This document shows positions 24,002 through 34,783 of a stretch of 64,000 nt of DNA, piece after piece; the stretch's first letter is position 1, and each line of letters opens with the position of its first letter. Location of the stretch: the NCBI GenBank assembly GCA_947561585.1, contig CANNZV010002501.1, positions 62,024-126,023 on the forward strand. Direction: 5' to 3'. Position numbers and translations under genes: made by a program. The notes beneath the pieces were generated by a model. The model did not search any database and was not told where the DNA came from. It saw nothing but the letters and a program-made list of their open reading frames with translations. This stretch comes from Caprella mutica. Lineage: Eukaryota; Arthropoda; Malacostraca; Amphipoda; Caprellidae.

Positions 24002-24615
24002 TTAAGTCAATATCCGGTTTGATTTCCCCTCTTTTCCACCATTTCTAAAAGACGCATATCCATCAAATCTGTAAATTTCTGTTTTGTATCAGACGTTATC
24101 GTCTTACAAGAGTCTTCAGTATCCTTCCAGAGCTCATCATTCGACGAAAACTGACGTTTTCGCAAAGACACATTCTTATTCAGGATGGACTGAAGTTCTT
24201 CAATTGGGTTTGAATCTAGAGAGAGACTGGGCCATACCATCAACTTGTCATTGACGAACTTCTTACTGCTCTGGAAATACACAGTTGCCTTAGTAAATTG
24301 AGAAGAGCGTTGTCATGAATGCAAATAACTTGTATTTAACGCAGCAGGTTTCCTTTTCAGCCAATGAACAAATCCACAATTCAAAAAGTTAATATAATTA
24401 GCAGAATTTATTTTCACTCCTTTTGGAATCCTAGAAGATCCGACTAGTTCATTTCCAATGGTCTCAGCCCAAATTATCACACCTCCACTTCCATGTTGAC
24501 GTCAAATTCGTTGGCGATGTGGTGAGGCATGAGAGAGCCAAGCTTTAGCCAATCAGTCAGGGCCGTCGAGAGTTTTCACGCATTTTGTCTTTGTAGAGTA
24601 CTATTTGGTAATCAG
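24002..24615 (-). pseudogene. Tc1/mariner transposase C-terminal half, broken
   Basis: The minus strand encodes GSGGVIIWAETIGNELVG, then a frameshifted HDNA box (the second catalytic Asp region), then WPSLSLDSNPIEELQSIL, and ends at a stop after RGNQTGY. The WPS-SPDLNPIE-type motif and the order of boxes are those of Tc1 transposases. There is a stop and frameshift around 24310-24330. The N-terminal half continues at 25735-26000 beyond an inserted hAT-type element. Confidence 0.85.
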
Positions 24616-25726
24616 TAGGGATGTGACAATATGCAGCATAAAATATGCATAATTTTTGACATGATATGCAGCATATTATATGCCTGTTTCTGATATAATA
24701 TGCAAAAAGTCAATGTGCATATATGCAGAACCAAAATGCATATTGGAAATATGCATATTATATGCCAGAAATTATTCAATATAGTGTGCATATTACATGC
24801 CCAAAGTTAATAACGTCGAATTTAAAATAAAGTCAATCTGTATATAGTTATGTTTTGCATGTAATTGTACTTTGGTGATTTGAATGGAACTTACAATAAA
24901 TCGAAGGTGTAATCTCAAGTTTTTATTTTCACTGTGAAATGTTTAACGTTAGAAAACAAATATAACAAAGCTGTTTCAAATTTAGACTTTTTTAATAGTT
25001 AGTCAATTTCAAATATACACATTCAATTTCAAATATACACATTCAATTTCAAACAGTGGAATTGGACTTTATTGTTAAATGGTATTTCATATTTCCAACA
25101 GTGAATCTCCTTCTATTATCTGCTAATGTATTTTTGTACTGGGAAAACACCCGTTCTACATCACAAGAAACAAGAGGAGAAAATGTTTTATCAGCCAAAT
25201 CCAGTCTTCTAAACTATCTAACATTCATATATCACATTCTGTTCATTACTTTACTCATGACTCGAAAATCATAAACCATCTTGTTAGACCAGCGGTTCCC
25301 TTCAAATGATCCCCAACTATAAACATTGACACTACGTCATTAAATGGTAAAATTAAACCATTTTGTGTTTAATTACTTAAATAAATATAATATACGCTTT
25401 ATAAAGTTTTGATATATTTCGAATAGTACAACTCTCTAAAATAATTGTACCTATTCATTTATTCATCAATTACTACTAATATTTACTAAACAATAAGTGT
25501 CATATTATTTATTAATTCATTTGTAGTTTCAATATTCCACCTACAAACTTTTTAAATTTGAATAAGTAGTTTGATAAAATATACTTATGTCCACAGTTAA
25601 AACGGCAAAAATTGACCAAGAAGTGCATATTTCTCTGTTAGCATATATGCACACGTGCATATTATATGCTCTTGAAATATATGCAAAGGACTGCATATAT
25701 GCAATATGCACAATGTCACATCCCTA
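24616..25726. mobile_element. hAT non-autonomous element, copy 1 (TAGGGATGTGAC family)
   Basis: Terminal inverted repeats TAGGGATGTGACAATATGCA and its inverse, ending GTCACATCCCTA. The perfect 8-bp target duplication is GTAATCAG (24608-24615 and 25727-25734), which is diagnostic of hAT. Subterminal regions are full of ATGCATAT motifs. The interior, about 25050-25180 on the minus strand, keeps a decayed hATC-coding piece. It is inserted in a Tc1 relic. Confidence 0.92.
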
Positions 25727-25734
25727 GTAATCAG

Positions 25735-26000
25735 TTTAAGATACTTCTCCGCCCATAGTAACCTTGTGTGTATCCTTCAAAAGAGGCCTGGTAACAGGTG
25801 AAACATAAGAGGTAATTAGTTACAGTATTCTACAGTGGCGAGTTTCTCCACACAGACTCTTTTAAAAACTGCATCACTAGTTTCCAATGGTTTCCTCTTG
25901 AGTTCTCTCTTGATCAAGGACAGTTATGTTTCGTAGCTATTTGGAATTTGTTCCTATCCTCGTGGGAAATTTTTTTTCAGGGGATCAACAATTAATTTCT
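25735..26000 (-). pseudogene. Tc1/mariner transposase N-terminal half, broken
   Basis: The minus strand reads SLIKRELKRKPLETSDAVFK and then, after a stop, TRPLLKDTHKVT. The second resembles the RPLL-KKHK linker of Tc1 transposases. Its place and strand match the C-terminal half at 24002-24615, separated by the inserted hAT-type element. Confidence 0.6.
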
Positions 26001-26168
26001 ACACTGTACGTGGCCGTAAATATAATAAATACAATTTTACAGCATATATGATATTTTTTTGGAAGGTAGCGCTACATTCTGCTGTAGCGGCAGCGCCGCT
26101 GCTTTTCTGAAAATATAGCGGTAGCGCCGCTTCTTTTCAAAGTAGCGCTGCCCACCTCTGCCTATATG

Positions 26169-26409
26169 CAACTTTTCAACCCTAATAATGACTCCTTCTG
26201 GAGAACTTGTATTAGACTTCAGATTTAAATGGGATTTATCTATTTCCATACTCTAGCAACTGTTTTAATTAATTAATTACACAGGAAATGAAAGAGGGTT
26301 AAAACCGGTTATTTATTTTATTAACATACAGATTTGTTTAAAAAATAAATTTATATTCATATTGAAATTAATATCGACCATGTCAGCTCTTATTAGCTAT
26401 TGTAATAAG
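26169..26409. other. non-coding stretch
   Basis: Short AT-rich interval. Nothing recognised. Confidence 0.5.
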
Positions 26410-26417
26410 TTAATAAC

Positions 26418-27201
26418 TAGGGTTGTGTCAATACTCTTTTTGAAATATGCTTTATATTCTCAAGAAATATATTCTTTTATGTTCTGAAATATGCTTTATA
26501 TTCTTTTTATGCTGAATAATTATTATGTTTTTTAATGCTCAATTCATTAAGTGCTGTAATTAGCTTTATAAACATGATAAGGGATATTAACAATCTAATT
26601 AACTCATATTTGGATGCTAATCTCATGTTTCGGTGCAATGGAAATCTTTGAAGAGTTTAAATAAGTTTTATTAACTTAGGACATGTCACATGGATTCAAT
26701 GTGTACATCGTCTGACCAAGTTCAGTCACAGTAATATCGGGTTAATTTTAAATTTAAACTAAGAAATGTTGAAAAGTTGTTAGGATAAAATAAAAATGCA
26801 TTTTCTAATATTAATTTATGAAACTTTCAATATAGAACTGAGTTTTTCCAAGCATTAACCTTAATACATTTAATAATTCGGCTTGTATGTTCCAATAATT
26901 TGGGCATGAATCGTTCAGCAACGGTCTTCTAATATTCCTACATACCTACTTTCTATTGTTTTTTTTGTAAATATATATTCGTTAGTTGTATCAAGGTAAA
27001 TTTTGCATATCTCTGAACTGAGAAATATATTACTTTTATTATTTTTTCTATTTATTCTTGAAAAGAATACGTTTTATTACTTTTTAATAAAAAGAATATA
27101 TTTTTAATAATAAGAATATGTTTTTAATAAAAAGAATATGCTTTATTTTAAATATGCTAGAGATTATATTTTTATGCTAAAAGCATATTGTCACAACCCT
27201 A
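26418..27201. mobile_element. hAT-type non-autonomous element (TAGGGTTGTG family)
   Basis: Left end TAGGGTTGTGTCAATACTC, right end GCATATTGTCACAACCCTA, the same architecture as the TAGGGATGTGAC family. The flanks TTAATAAC and GTAATGAA agree in 5 of 8, so the duplication is eroded. The interior is rich in ATATGCTTTATATTC motifs. A diverged relative lies at 10150-10760. Confidence 0.7.
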
Positions 27202-28657
27202 GTAATGAATTTGTCAGATTTAGTTAGCCTATTGGATAATTGAACTTTTTCTTTGCTTGAAATTCAGAGGGTAGAAGAAAAACGGAAGAAATATTAAATT
27301 GCGTATAAAAATATAGAACCAAAATTGAAATGAATTGGAGTTTTATAATGAGTAACCTTAGTTCTAATAAATAGAGAAATAAGAGAGGAGGGTACCTTTA
27401 AAGGTTCTTTCTGGTTGTTCTGTAGATTATTATAGAACAATTAGTTTCTGTCTGACTTAATTATTATTACACAGAATATATTAAAAAATATTTAAATTTA
27501 TGTATATAACAGATATCCCTGTACACAAAGAGGTGATTTAAAGACATGAAGAGAAAAAGACCACGTAGAAGAGAGGACAGTGAAAGTAAGCTCCATAAAC
27601 TAGGTCAACGGCTTTGCTAGAACAGGTAATCGTATCGACCTAGCACATTAATGGCAAGAAATGCAATCCTCAGCTACCCAATAAGACCTATCACACACAG
27701 TCTACAATTACATGCTTACCCATGGATGTAGCAAGACAAATGGAAGATTCAAAATCAAGCTGAAAAAAAAAAGTACAAAACAAAAACCTATTAGCTAATA
27801 AATGAATGCCTACCTAGACTAACTGCAATAATGATTTTAAACCCAGGTAGTAAAGTTTGATTTTACCCGTTATTGTGGTCATTTCTCATTTAAACAAGTA
27901 TGAAAACACAATAAAGAGACCAGGAACATAACGAAAAAAATATGTATAAACAATTGTGTTGTGTTTGTGAGAAAATAATAGGACTTTTCTTAAATTTCTT
28001 AGCAGATTTCCATGATGTTATAGTATGAACAGAAATTGCCTGAGAAAGTTTAGCTAGATGGTTCTCTAGAATTAGTAAGTTCACATCTTTCCATTTATTG
28101 TTGAAGCTCAAAAACTAGCTGCTGATATCCCAATTTATTATTATATTTTTATATGCATTTATATCTAAAAACGGGTAAAAAATATACAGATGTTTGAAAA
28201 GGCAACCGATATTGGGTGGTTATATATAAGATGGTCTTTGACGATGGTCATGGATGCAGAAGAGCTACTCCAAGAAAGTAGTTTCTTAAAAAGGAATGTG
28301 ACGAAAAGGGACGCAAGCACCATTGATTGATCTAATCATTGAAGAGGAAAATGAAGAGGTTGTGGTAATCGGAGCTTACGAGTCTACCTAACACAAAATC
28401 TATGACCTCGTAGTTGAAGAGTATAAATTAACCCTAGTGCTATCCTCTAAAACTGCAGGTAGCGTTAAAAATAACAAACATGATAAGATCAAAAAATGAA
28501 AATACAATACACAGTTAAAATTATATAATAAAACCATAAATTTACATAACACATGCAAGCACTAATAAAAGTAGCTATAATTTGTAGTTCCCTTTTTTGA
28601 AACATTTTCTAACTATAAATAATACGAGAGAAACTCTAACAAATCTCGAAAATAGGC
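27202..28657. other. non-coding region downstream of the RNF168-type gene
   Basis: It contains two dispersed repeats. One, about 27540-27810, ends with CCCATGGATGTAGCAAGAC, matching the end of the 36-bp minisatellite at 44355. The other, 28240-28490, matches 53720-53975. No gene recognised. Confidence 0.55.
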
Positions 28658-28834
28658 TTAAGTTACTCCCATGAAGTAATGTACAATTATAGGTAGATAT
28701 CGACGACCTTTAAAGTAAATATATTGCACTGCATCAGTAGGCAGGGATCTACTCCCACTAGCTGTCTCTCGTGGTTCATTTCTTCGACTAGATCTAAGGC
28801 CATATTCCTCACCAGAGCCTTGCGTCCTGTCAAC
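28658..28834 (-). CDS. RNF168: RNF168-type gene, last coding exon (LR motif)
   Basis: After TTTACTCAG it reads VDRTQGSGEEYGLRSSRRNE, the LR motif that follows MIU2 in RNF168/169, then a short tail ending FMGVT and a TAA at 28658-28660. Confidence 0.85.
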   Translation of the reverse strand, partial: VDRTQGSGEEYGLRSSRRNEPRETASGSRSLPTDAVQYIYFKGRRYLPIIVHYFMGVT

Positions 28835-31800
28835 CTGAGTAAACACCAATAAAGTACATTGATTTGAGATTATAATAATATATAAACGATACAATTATTT
28901 TAATTTTATCAGTTATTTTCTATTTAAGATAGCCACATCTTTATGAAAGTGATATATCTCTGGATAAATGATAGCACATTTATAACTATGGGAGTATTCA
29001 GTATTTATTAACTAGCAACTTGCCTTGTACTTTTTAAACTGCCGCTCTAACTGGAGGGCTAATTTCTGATCTTCAGATTCTTGTTTCAATTTCTCAGCAA
29101 TGGCCTTTTGTTCCGCAATGAGAGATGAGACCTGCAACAAAACAGTAAATATTTTTAAGAAATTAATACTAGATCTTTCTAGAGATGAAATCAATGCTAA
29201 CCATTAACAAATTGATGAAATTATAATATTACACTCTTAAAACAAATTTCATAAACTTTGATACGTCAACTCTCTCAACAAAAGAAGAAATATTTCATTA
29301 ATAGACATCTTTTTCTCACGTTATCCATCTCCCCCTCATCCATGATAGCTTTTAAGACGTCAGTGAAATCCTCTGTAGAGGCATTCGTAGACAATTCACC
29401 TGACTTCCTTTTTCTCTTATTTGCTTCCTTGGATGTTTATTACTCTTAGGAATGATGGAGTTGTCGAGGGACCTCGTTCTGTGATTTGCTGATGAAGATT
29501 CTTTATTGCCCTTTTTATTCAATCTGCCGGAAACATTTCTAATTTGGGAGTCTAGAGATCTTTTCATAGCCATTTTACTCCCATACACTTTACTTCTCCT
29601 TCTGTTTTCATCTCCATTATTTGAAACAGTTTTTTCTTCAGTAACAATTTTCCCTACTTCATTCTCAATTTTCTTTGAATTTTCACCTTTATCTTTACAT
29701 TCATTTCTCATATTTTCAAGGTCAGTGGAGGATTCAGATATTTGCGGTTCTTTATCCTTTAATCCTTTCTTCATTTTACCCATAACTTTCATTTTATTAC
29801 TAGATTTTGATGTTTCTTTTGTGTCCTTTTCCTTACAAGACTCGCTATCATTGTTATCGATACTGATAGGAGGCTGAATAATAGAGTCATCCATAGGTAA
29901 AGCTGATGTTCCATCAATAATTGGCTTCATGGTGCACCCAGGAAAAAGTTTAGTCTTATTTTTCATTACCATTTTCTTCTGTTTACGTCTTCCAGAAACA
30001 ATGGGTGTTTCCACATTTTCTTTGCCTAGATTCTTCTTCTTGATTTTACTCAAAAGATCATCACTGGTCAATTCTTCAGAAGAAGTGTTGCACAAGCTTC
30101 GGAATAATTTACGAGAAGATTTCTTAGAGTCTGTCTCTTCCTCTTCACTCTCTGTTTCACTGATGATGCTTGCATCCGATTCGTGAATATCTTCGACAAT
30201 TAGACTCGATGTGGGAGTCTCCTGGATGACAGAGGTGGAAGTGGAGGGACTGGAAACTGAAGAGACCAAAGGGGTACTGGAAGAGCGTCTGGACGTAGAA
30301 GTAGATGAGAGACTTTCCTGCAGCTCTCGAGCCATTTTCTCATCAGCCGCTTCTTGATCCAACTGAAAAAATTAATTAGGACTACATTAGATAAATATTA
30401 TCATCATCACACAGACTGAGATGTTTATCACGGCTGCATTAATATTAATTAAATTGTGATCTAATTAAGTATAGGATAAAAATCACAAACTATTATTAAT
30501 ATCAATTTGAAACAGTTTTTGATATTTATTCTTAAGAAAAAACTTACCACACTTTGGTCCTTCATCTTCATTTTCTGCAGCTGAAACTCCTTCATAATTT
30601 CCCCCGGCTCACAGAATTGCTCAATATTTACAAAGTTATTGCAATTCCCTTGGGATTTCATTTTCTGGCTTTTTAGTTGTTCACGAAACTGTTTCTTGAT
30701 TTCAGCCCAAAATTTGTGATCAACAAGGGTGCCAGTTTTTTCAGCTTTTCTCACAAATGTTCCAATTCTGATAAGAAATAATATAAATGTACAATATGAA
30801 AATAGTTCATATAATAACTTCCAGTATCATAGATTCACTTCATATTATATGAAGTAGGGATGGGACAAAGTATCGGTAGTATAGGCAAATTTTCTGGTAT
30901 CGATACTCAGTATCGGTATCAGCATTTTTATCTGGTATCGGTATAGGCAAAAAAGTGCCAATACCACTAGTATTTAAAAAAATTATAATATAATTTATTG
31001 TCTAATATTTATCTATTACAATGAAATTTTTTAATTTAAAGTGATGTAATGATGATTTCATATAGATAAGTAATCCTAATTTTCAAAATGATTAATCTCA
31101 TTTAAATAGTCAAAGTATTGGTATCAGCATCAGAAAAAATCTAGGTATCTGCATCAGAAGGGTATCAGTGAAAATCTAGGCATCGGTGTATAACTGAGAT
31201 ATCGGTATCGGCATGGTATCGGTATAAATTTTGGTATCATCCAATCTCTAATATGAAATGATAAAAATTAGGAAATTAAAATGATTATAAAGAAGTTTGA
31301 ATTTAATAAAATTAGAGAATTCATTTCCCTAGGCAAAGCGCACATAACATTTATAGAAAAATTGTAGCTAGTAATACAACAAGATTTATTACTAGTCATA
31401 GGTATTAGGATTTTTATCTGATAATAACTAGCTACAAGAATATAGATTTATGTAACTTATTTAACTTGAAATGTACTTTAATTTCAGTGCTAGCCATTCT
31501 CAAGACTCATTTAAGCCATAGATTAGCTATTATTTGAATATAAAATGCATCAATGCATAATCCAACCTCACTAGAACACAGTTAAATAATATTTATTGAA
31601 TAATAATACCATTGGCGAATCATCAAATTATTTACCTTACCCTTTAAAAACATTCCACTCAGATTAGCATCACCAACAATATATTATCTAAAGGCAGGTT
31701 CCTCACCTGCGTCTGCAGACAGGACACTGCAGAGATGTTCTGTTGACTACTCCCTGAAGACATTCTTTGCAGAGGCAGTGGTTGCAAGGCATGCGCACAG

Positions 31801-31879
31801 GCTCAACCAAAATGTAGAGGCAGATTGAACACAGGACATCATCTTCTGATAATTTGGAAACTGTGTTTGACTTGGACAT
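28658..31879 (-). CDS. RNF168: RNF168-type E3 ubiquitin-protein ligase (RING, MIU1, MIU2, LRM)
   Basis: A five-exon gene encoding about 573 residues; human RNF168 has 571. In order: N-terminal C3HC4 RING (CSICLYILVEPVRMPCNHCL to CPVCRRR), a basic/helical linker, a MIU1 ubiquitin-binding helix (DQEAADEKMARELQESL), a long Ser/Lys-rich disordered region, MIU2 (DQKLALQLERQFKK), then an LR motif (GSGEEYGLRSS) just after it. The MIU2-LRM pair is the UDM2 module that reads ubiquitylated histones in RNF168 and RNF169; the retained MIU1 favours RNF168. The family role is H2A ubiquitylation at DNA breaks in the nucleus. All splice phases agree. One frameshift lies in exon 3 (29400-29450), and the intron after exon 4 starts with GC. 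A 5' UTR intron probably ends just upstream of the ATG. Confidence 0.88.
29024..29131 (-). CDS. RNF168: RNF168-type gene, coding exon 4 (MIU2), GC donor
   Basis: It encodes VSSLIAEQKAIAEKLKQESE and then DQKLALQLERQFKKYK, the MIU2 helix. 108 bp, phase 0 at both ends. The donor is AAG|GCAAGT, a strong match to GC-AG introns. Reading through instead would give ASC and a stop, losing the LR motif. Confidence 0.85.
29320..30362 (-). CDS. RNF168: RNF168-type gene, coding exon 3 (MIU1 and disordered region), with frameshift
   Basis: It starts right after TTTTTTCAG with LDQEAADEKMARELQESL, the MIU1 helix. Then follow Ser/Thr-rich, acidic and Lys-rich tracts. The frame from 30362 would end in a stop at 29352. 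A second frame, open from about 29440, reads NKRKRKSGELSTNASTED and runs cleanly to the donor GATAAC|GTGAGA at 29320 in the phase needed by exon 4. The switch must lie between about 29400 and 29450. One extra base would restore it; this may be an assembly error or a real lesion. Confidence 0.82.
30548..30767 (-). CDS. RNF168: RNF168-type gene, coding exon 2 (post-RING linker)
   Basis: The exon encodes IGTFVRKAEKTGTLVDHKFW and a charged helical stretch to KMKDQSV. It matches the conserved region after the RING in RNF168 (an Arg/Thr-rich segment, then LV....W..I). It completes the split Arg codon and ends in phase 0 at GTG|GTAAGT. Confidence 0.85.
30768..31706 (-). other. RNF168-type gene intron 1
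   Basis: 939-bp GT-AG intron. It holds a 396-bp hAT-type element at 30855-31250 and otherwise AT-rich sequence. Confidence 0.8.
30855..31250. mobile_element. hAT-type miniature element with GGTATCGGTAT repeats
   Basis: It starts TAGGGATGGGACAAAGTATC and ends GGTATCATCCAATCTCTA. The flanks ATATGAAG (30847-30854) and ATATGAAA (31251-31258) agree in 7 of 8, as expected for an old hAT duplication. The interior is made of many GGTATCGGTAT motifs. It lies within intron 1 of the RNF168-type gene. Confidence 0.8.
31707..31879 (-). CDS. RNF168: RNF168-type gene, coding exon 1 (RING finger)
   Basis: The start ATG is at 31879, 12 bases after an acceptor-like AATGCAG, so a 5' UTR intron is likely. It encodes MSKSNTVSKLSEDDVLC and the RING up to the last CPVCRRR. 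Donor GCAG|GTGAGG; two bases of an Arg codon carry over. Confidence 0.88.
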
Positions 31880-33574
31880 TGTGAGATTACCTGCATTGGG
31901 AATATTGGAAAAAATAAATAAATTGTATAACATCTATCTATTCTATCACAGGGGATAGAATAGTGAAATCTGAATAATAAATTATATGCATAACACAATT
32001 ATATTTACATTACTATTTATTATCCCTTCACAACCTGAATGAATTTTCAAAAGTTGAAATATTATATAAACTACTTCTAATGTTAATAGTAAGTGACAAA
32101 TAGCTGTAATTATATAGCTAAGTAGGTAGGTGCTAATTTTTATATTTAATGAAAAAATATCAACAAGTTCACATTCGTTCACTCGAACAGACTCCACACA
32201 TTTCTTAGACATTAAATTATTAATCTGTACCAATCAGATTAAAATTACCTTCAAGACTTAACCCTAGTAACTTAGCCCTTACAAGTTTGCTCAGTAACCT
32301 AGCAACTGGCATGCACACACCAGTCCTAACTATAACTTGAAAAATCTTAAGGCTCATTAACTCTTCAGATTTCTACAAAATGCTTAATTTATCATAAATT
32401 CTCTACAAAATAACATTGTAGCATAGGAGAAAAATAGATATTTCTTGCCATTTGCAATTGAAGGGCCCAAAATAATTGTCCTAAACATGCTATATTACCT
32501 GGACAAGAATATTATTTTCAAAGGGGAAAAATTCCACCGACAAGTCGGTGCAATTTACCATGAAATACAGTTTGATCCAAAATGTCCAAAATTCTCTAAA
32601 ATGTCTCCGATAATAACATGTTAACATTGGAATTAATTAGGAATTTGTCTCCAAGATCTTCATCTTACAAAGATATTTTGAGTAACATACGGGAAGAAGA
32701 TGCGAACGCCACATGCGACTCACAGGAGGTTTCTCCTATGGGTCACGTTTTTTTTTTAATATTTCTATCTTTATCGTAATTCTTGATAATTTGACATTAA
32801 CAGTAGTTTAAAGAAGCCATTTTAAGACATTTTTAAGGAATTCCATTTGTTGTGAAAACTATTCGTTTTTGAGATGTAGCGCAATCAATTTTCCGATAGG
32901 TTAGGTTATGACCGTTATGTTTGGTGGTCTGGAAAGGTACATTTGCTGTTTATTTCAGATATAAAAACAAAAATACGTATAAAGGGAGGCGTGCCGCCCC
33001 CTGAACCCCATAGACAGGTCATTAAACAATCATGAAGTGTGCAGTACAACAAACTACTGGATACAGTGAACTATATTAACAGTTTCATATCACAAAAATC
33101 TAAAAGATTTATGTATCTTGAAGTGTGCATTTTAATATTATACCATGAGAATACTATTAGAATAGGCTAATCACACTCAAATTATATAAGAGTGACCCAC
33201 AGGTTGCGACCACGTACGGTTCTCATGAGTATAGTGTGACCCACAGGTTACGACTACGTACGGGTCTCATGTGTATTAAATGAGTAATCTAGTCATTTGA
33301 ATAGAGTTCAAGTGTTGATTTATAATCTTGAAGTGTGCATTTTAATATATACCATGAGAATACTATTAGAATACGCTAATCACACTCAAATAATATAAAT
33401 GTGGCCCGCAGGTGGCGACCACGTACCGTTCACATTAACTAGTCTAAAATAATAATATGCTCACTTCTACATTAAATATATTACTATTGTTGAGTGATAG
33501 GAAGTAAACAAAATTGCAAAAATTAAAGAAAACTTTGTTATCTCAAGGAAATGTGATCCACACGAGAAACCTCC
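31880..33574. other. non-coding region upstream of the RNF168-type gene
   Basis: 32985-33080 belongs to a dispersed repeat also seen near 40690-40800 (inverted) and 53280-53380. 33117-33200 and 33327-33410 are a local direct duplication. 33183-33260 holds a pair of GTGACCCACAGGTT units. The promoter must be in here or upstream, but no core element is clear. Confidence 0.5.
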
Positions 33575-33652
33575 NNNNNNNNNNNNNNNNNNNNNNNNNN
33601 NNNNNNNNNNNNNNNNNNNNNNNNNNNNNNNNNNNNNNNNNNNNNNNNNNNN
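33575..33652. other. assembly gap (N)
   Basis: 78 unresolved bases. Confidence 1.
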
Positions 33653-33709
33653 CTTTGGCGACATGTACGCGCTATGCAGACTGGCTTGAAAACATGGTTG
33701 CTCCACAGG
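33653..33709 (+). pseudogene. possible exon end truncated by the gap (serine-protease-like?)
   Basis: Right after the gap a frame reads LATCTRYADWLENMVAPQ up to CAG|GTAATA. TR-A-WLE-M resembles the last helix of trypsin-like proteases (CTRV..WI..), but the match is short. It could be chance. Confidence 0.2.
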
Positions 33710-33775
33710 TAATAAAGCAGTCCAAACTTGTCATTTTAATGGCAAGAAATCTCTAATTTTCTCATATGCTATAAT

Positions 33776-34115
33776 TGTTGAAATTTTAGTTAAATGTATT
33801 ACACACTCGTTATATGTTTAATATTTATTTCCTGTTAGACTAGCTCAGCTATATTAAATTACCTATTGTTTCAATAACCATGTATTACTTTTAATGAGAA
33901 ACGGACATAAGGTCCAAAGTCGATCACACTTCCGTCGAGGGTTAAATACCCCTGCTTGTAGTTTCTGAAGACAGTCTGTCTTTAACATTACTCAGAGAGA
34001 GATATGATTCACTCATCTCTCTATATAGACTTCTAATTGTATAACATATTTACTCTTTAAATAAACTCTATGTCTTAACGTTGTTAACCCACTGTTATTT
34101 AACCTAATTCTAACA
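33776..34115 (+). repeat. copia 5' LTR
   Basis: It starts TGTTGAAATT and ends CTAATTCTAACA (TG...CA). It is identical to the 3' LTR except one C/T difference in CATAAGGTCCAAAG. AATAAACTC near its end could serve as the polyadenylation signal. Confidence 0.95.
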
Positions 34116-34130
34116 GGTTATGGGCCCAGT
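34116..34130 (+). promoter_or_regulatory. copia primer binding site
   Basis: GGTTATGGGCCCAGT directly follows the 5' LTR. It resembles the initiator-Met-tRNA-complementary site used by many Ty1/copia elements. Confidence 0.7.
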
Positions 34131-34416
34131 GAACGATAAGAGTTTATAAATCAAATTATGTTTAAACAAATTAGAAGTTTATAACAGTAATAAAAACGAA
34201 GTGCTGTGAAAAAGTGTTAACCTATATGAAACATATCACTCAAAACGCTTGCGTAAGCATATCGTGTTCACGCGCTAATGAGGTCAATTATAATGATTGC
34301 TCTAGCGAAAAATGCACTTGTGTTACAATATAATTATTTAGTATTTGTGCGGAAGAGGTGTCAAGAGAGGTCACAAATTACCTTTAAATCTGTGACCTTA
34401 TCCTTTGGTAAACAGT

Positions 34417-34783
34417 CTTTCAACAAAAGGTTCTTGCGAACTAAGACTTGTGTTGCTGTTCCAATTAAATATTAATAATTATATTCAGTGAAGTTATTCT
34501 TATGAATTAGAATAATTTTAAAACATCAAATTCAGTTAAACAGTAAATCAATTTAACTGCTGTGGTTGTTTATGTTTGTTAAAGTATTGAATGATAATAA
34601 ATACTTTCAACAAAAGGTTCTTGCGAACTAAGACTTGTGTTGCTGTTCCAATTGAATATTAATAATTATATTCAGTTATTCTTATGAATTAGAATAATGT
34701 TGAAACATCAATTCAGTTAAACAGTAAATCAATTTAACTGCATTGGTTGTTTATGTTTGTTAAGTATTGAACGATAATAAATA
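34417..34783 (+). repeat. 187-bp tandem duplication in copia leader
   Basis: Two copies (34417-34603 and 34604-34783) of a unit starting CTTTCAACAAAAGGTTCTTG lie just before the gag ATG. They differ by small indels. Confidence 0.9.

Larger units (their letters stand above)
21005..26160. mobile_element. hAT-type element, 5.2 kb, host of several nested insertions
   Basis: Left terminus CAGAGGTGGGCACAGCGCCG, right terminus AAGTAGCGCTGCCCACCTCTG. Both then carry further GTAGCGC/GCGCTAC inverted motifs (21005-21090 and 26060-26160). CAGAGGTGGG ends are typical of hAT elements. The left flank TATATATG and right flank CCTATATG agree in 6 of 8 bases; a TATA expansion on the left would explain the rest. 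The interior contains a LINE fragment, a Tc1 relic and two further hAT-type insertions. No intact hAT transposase of its own is seen. Confidence 0.7.

Noticed and set aside
29506..30186. Plus-strand Phe/Leu/Ser-rich frames over RNF168-type exon 3
   Set aside because: Antisense of the Lys/Glu/Ser-rich coding exon.
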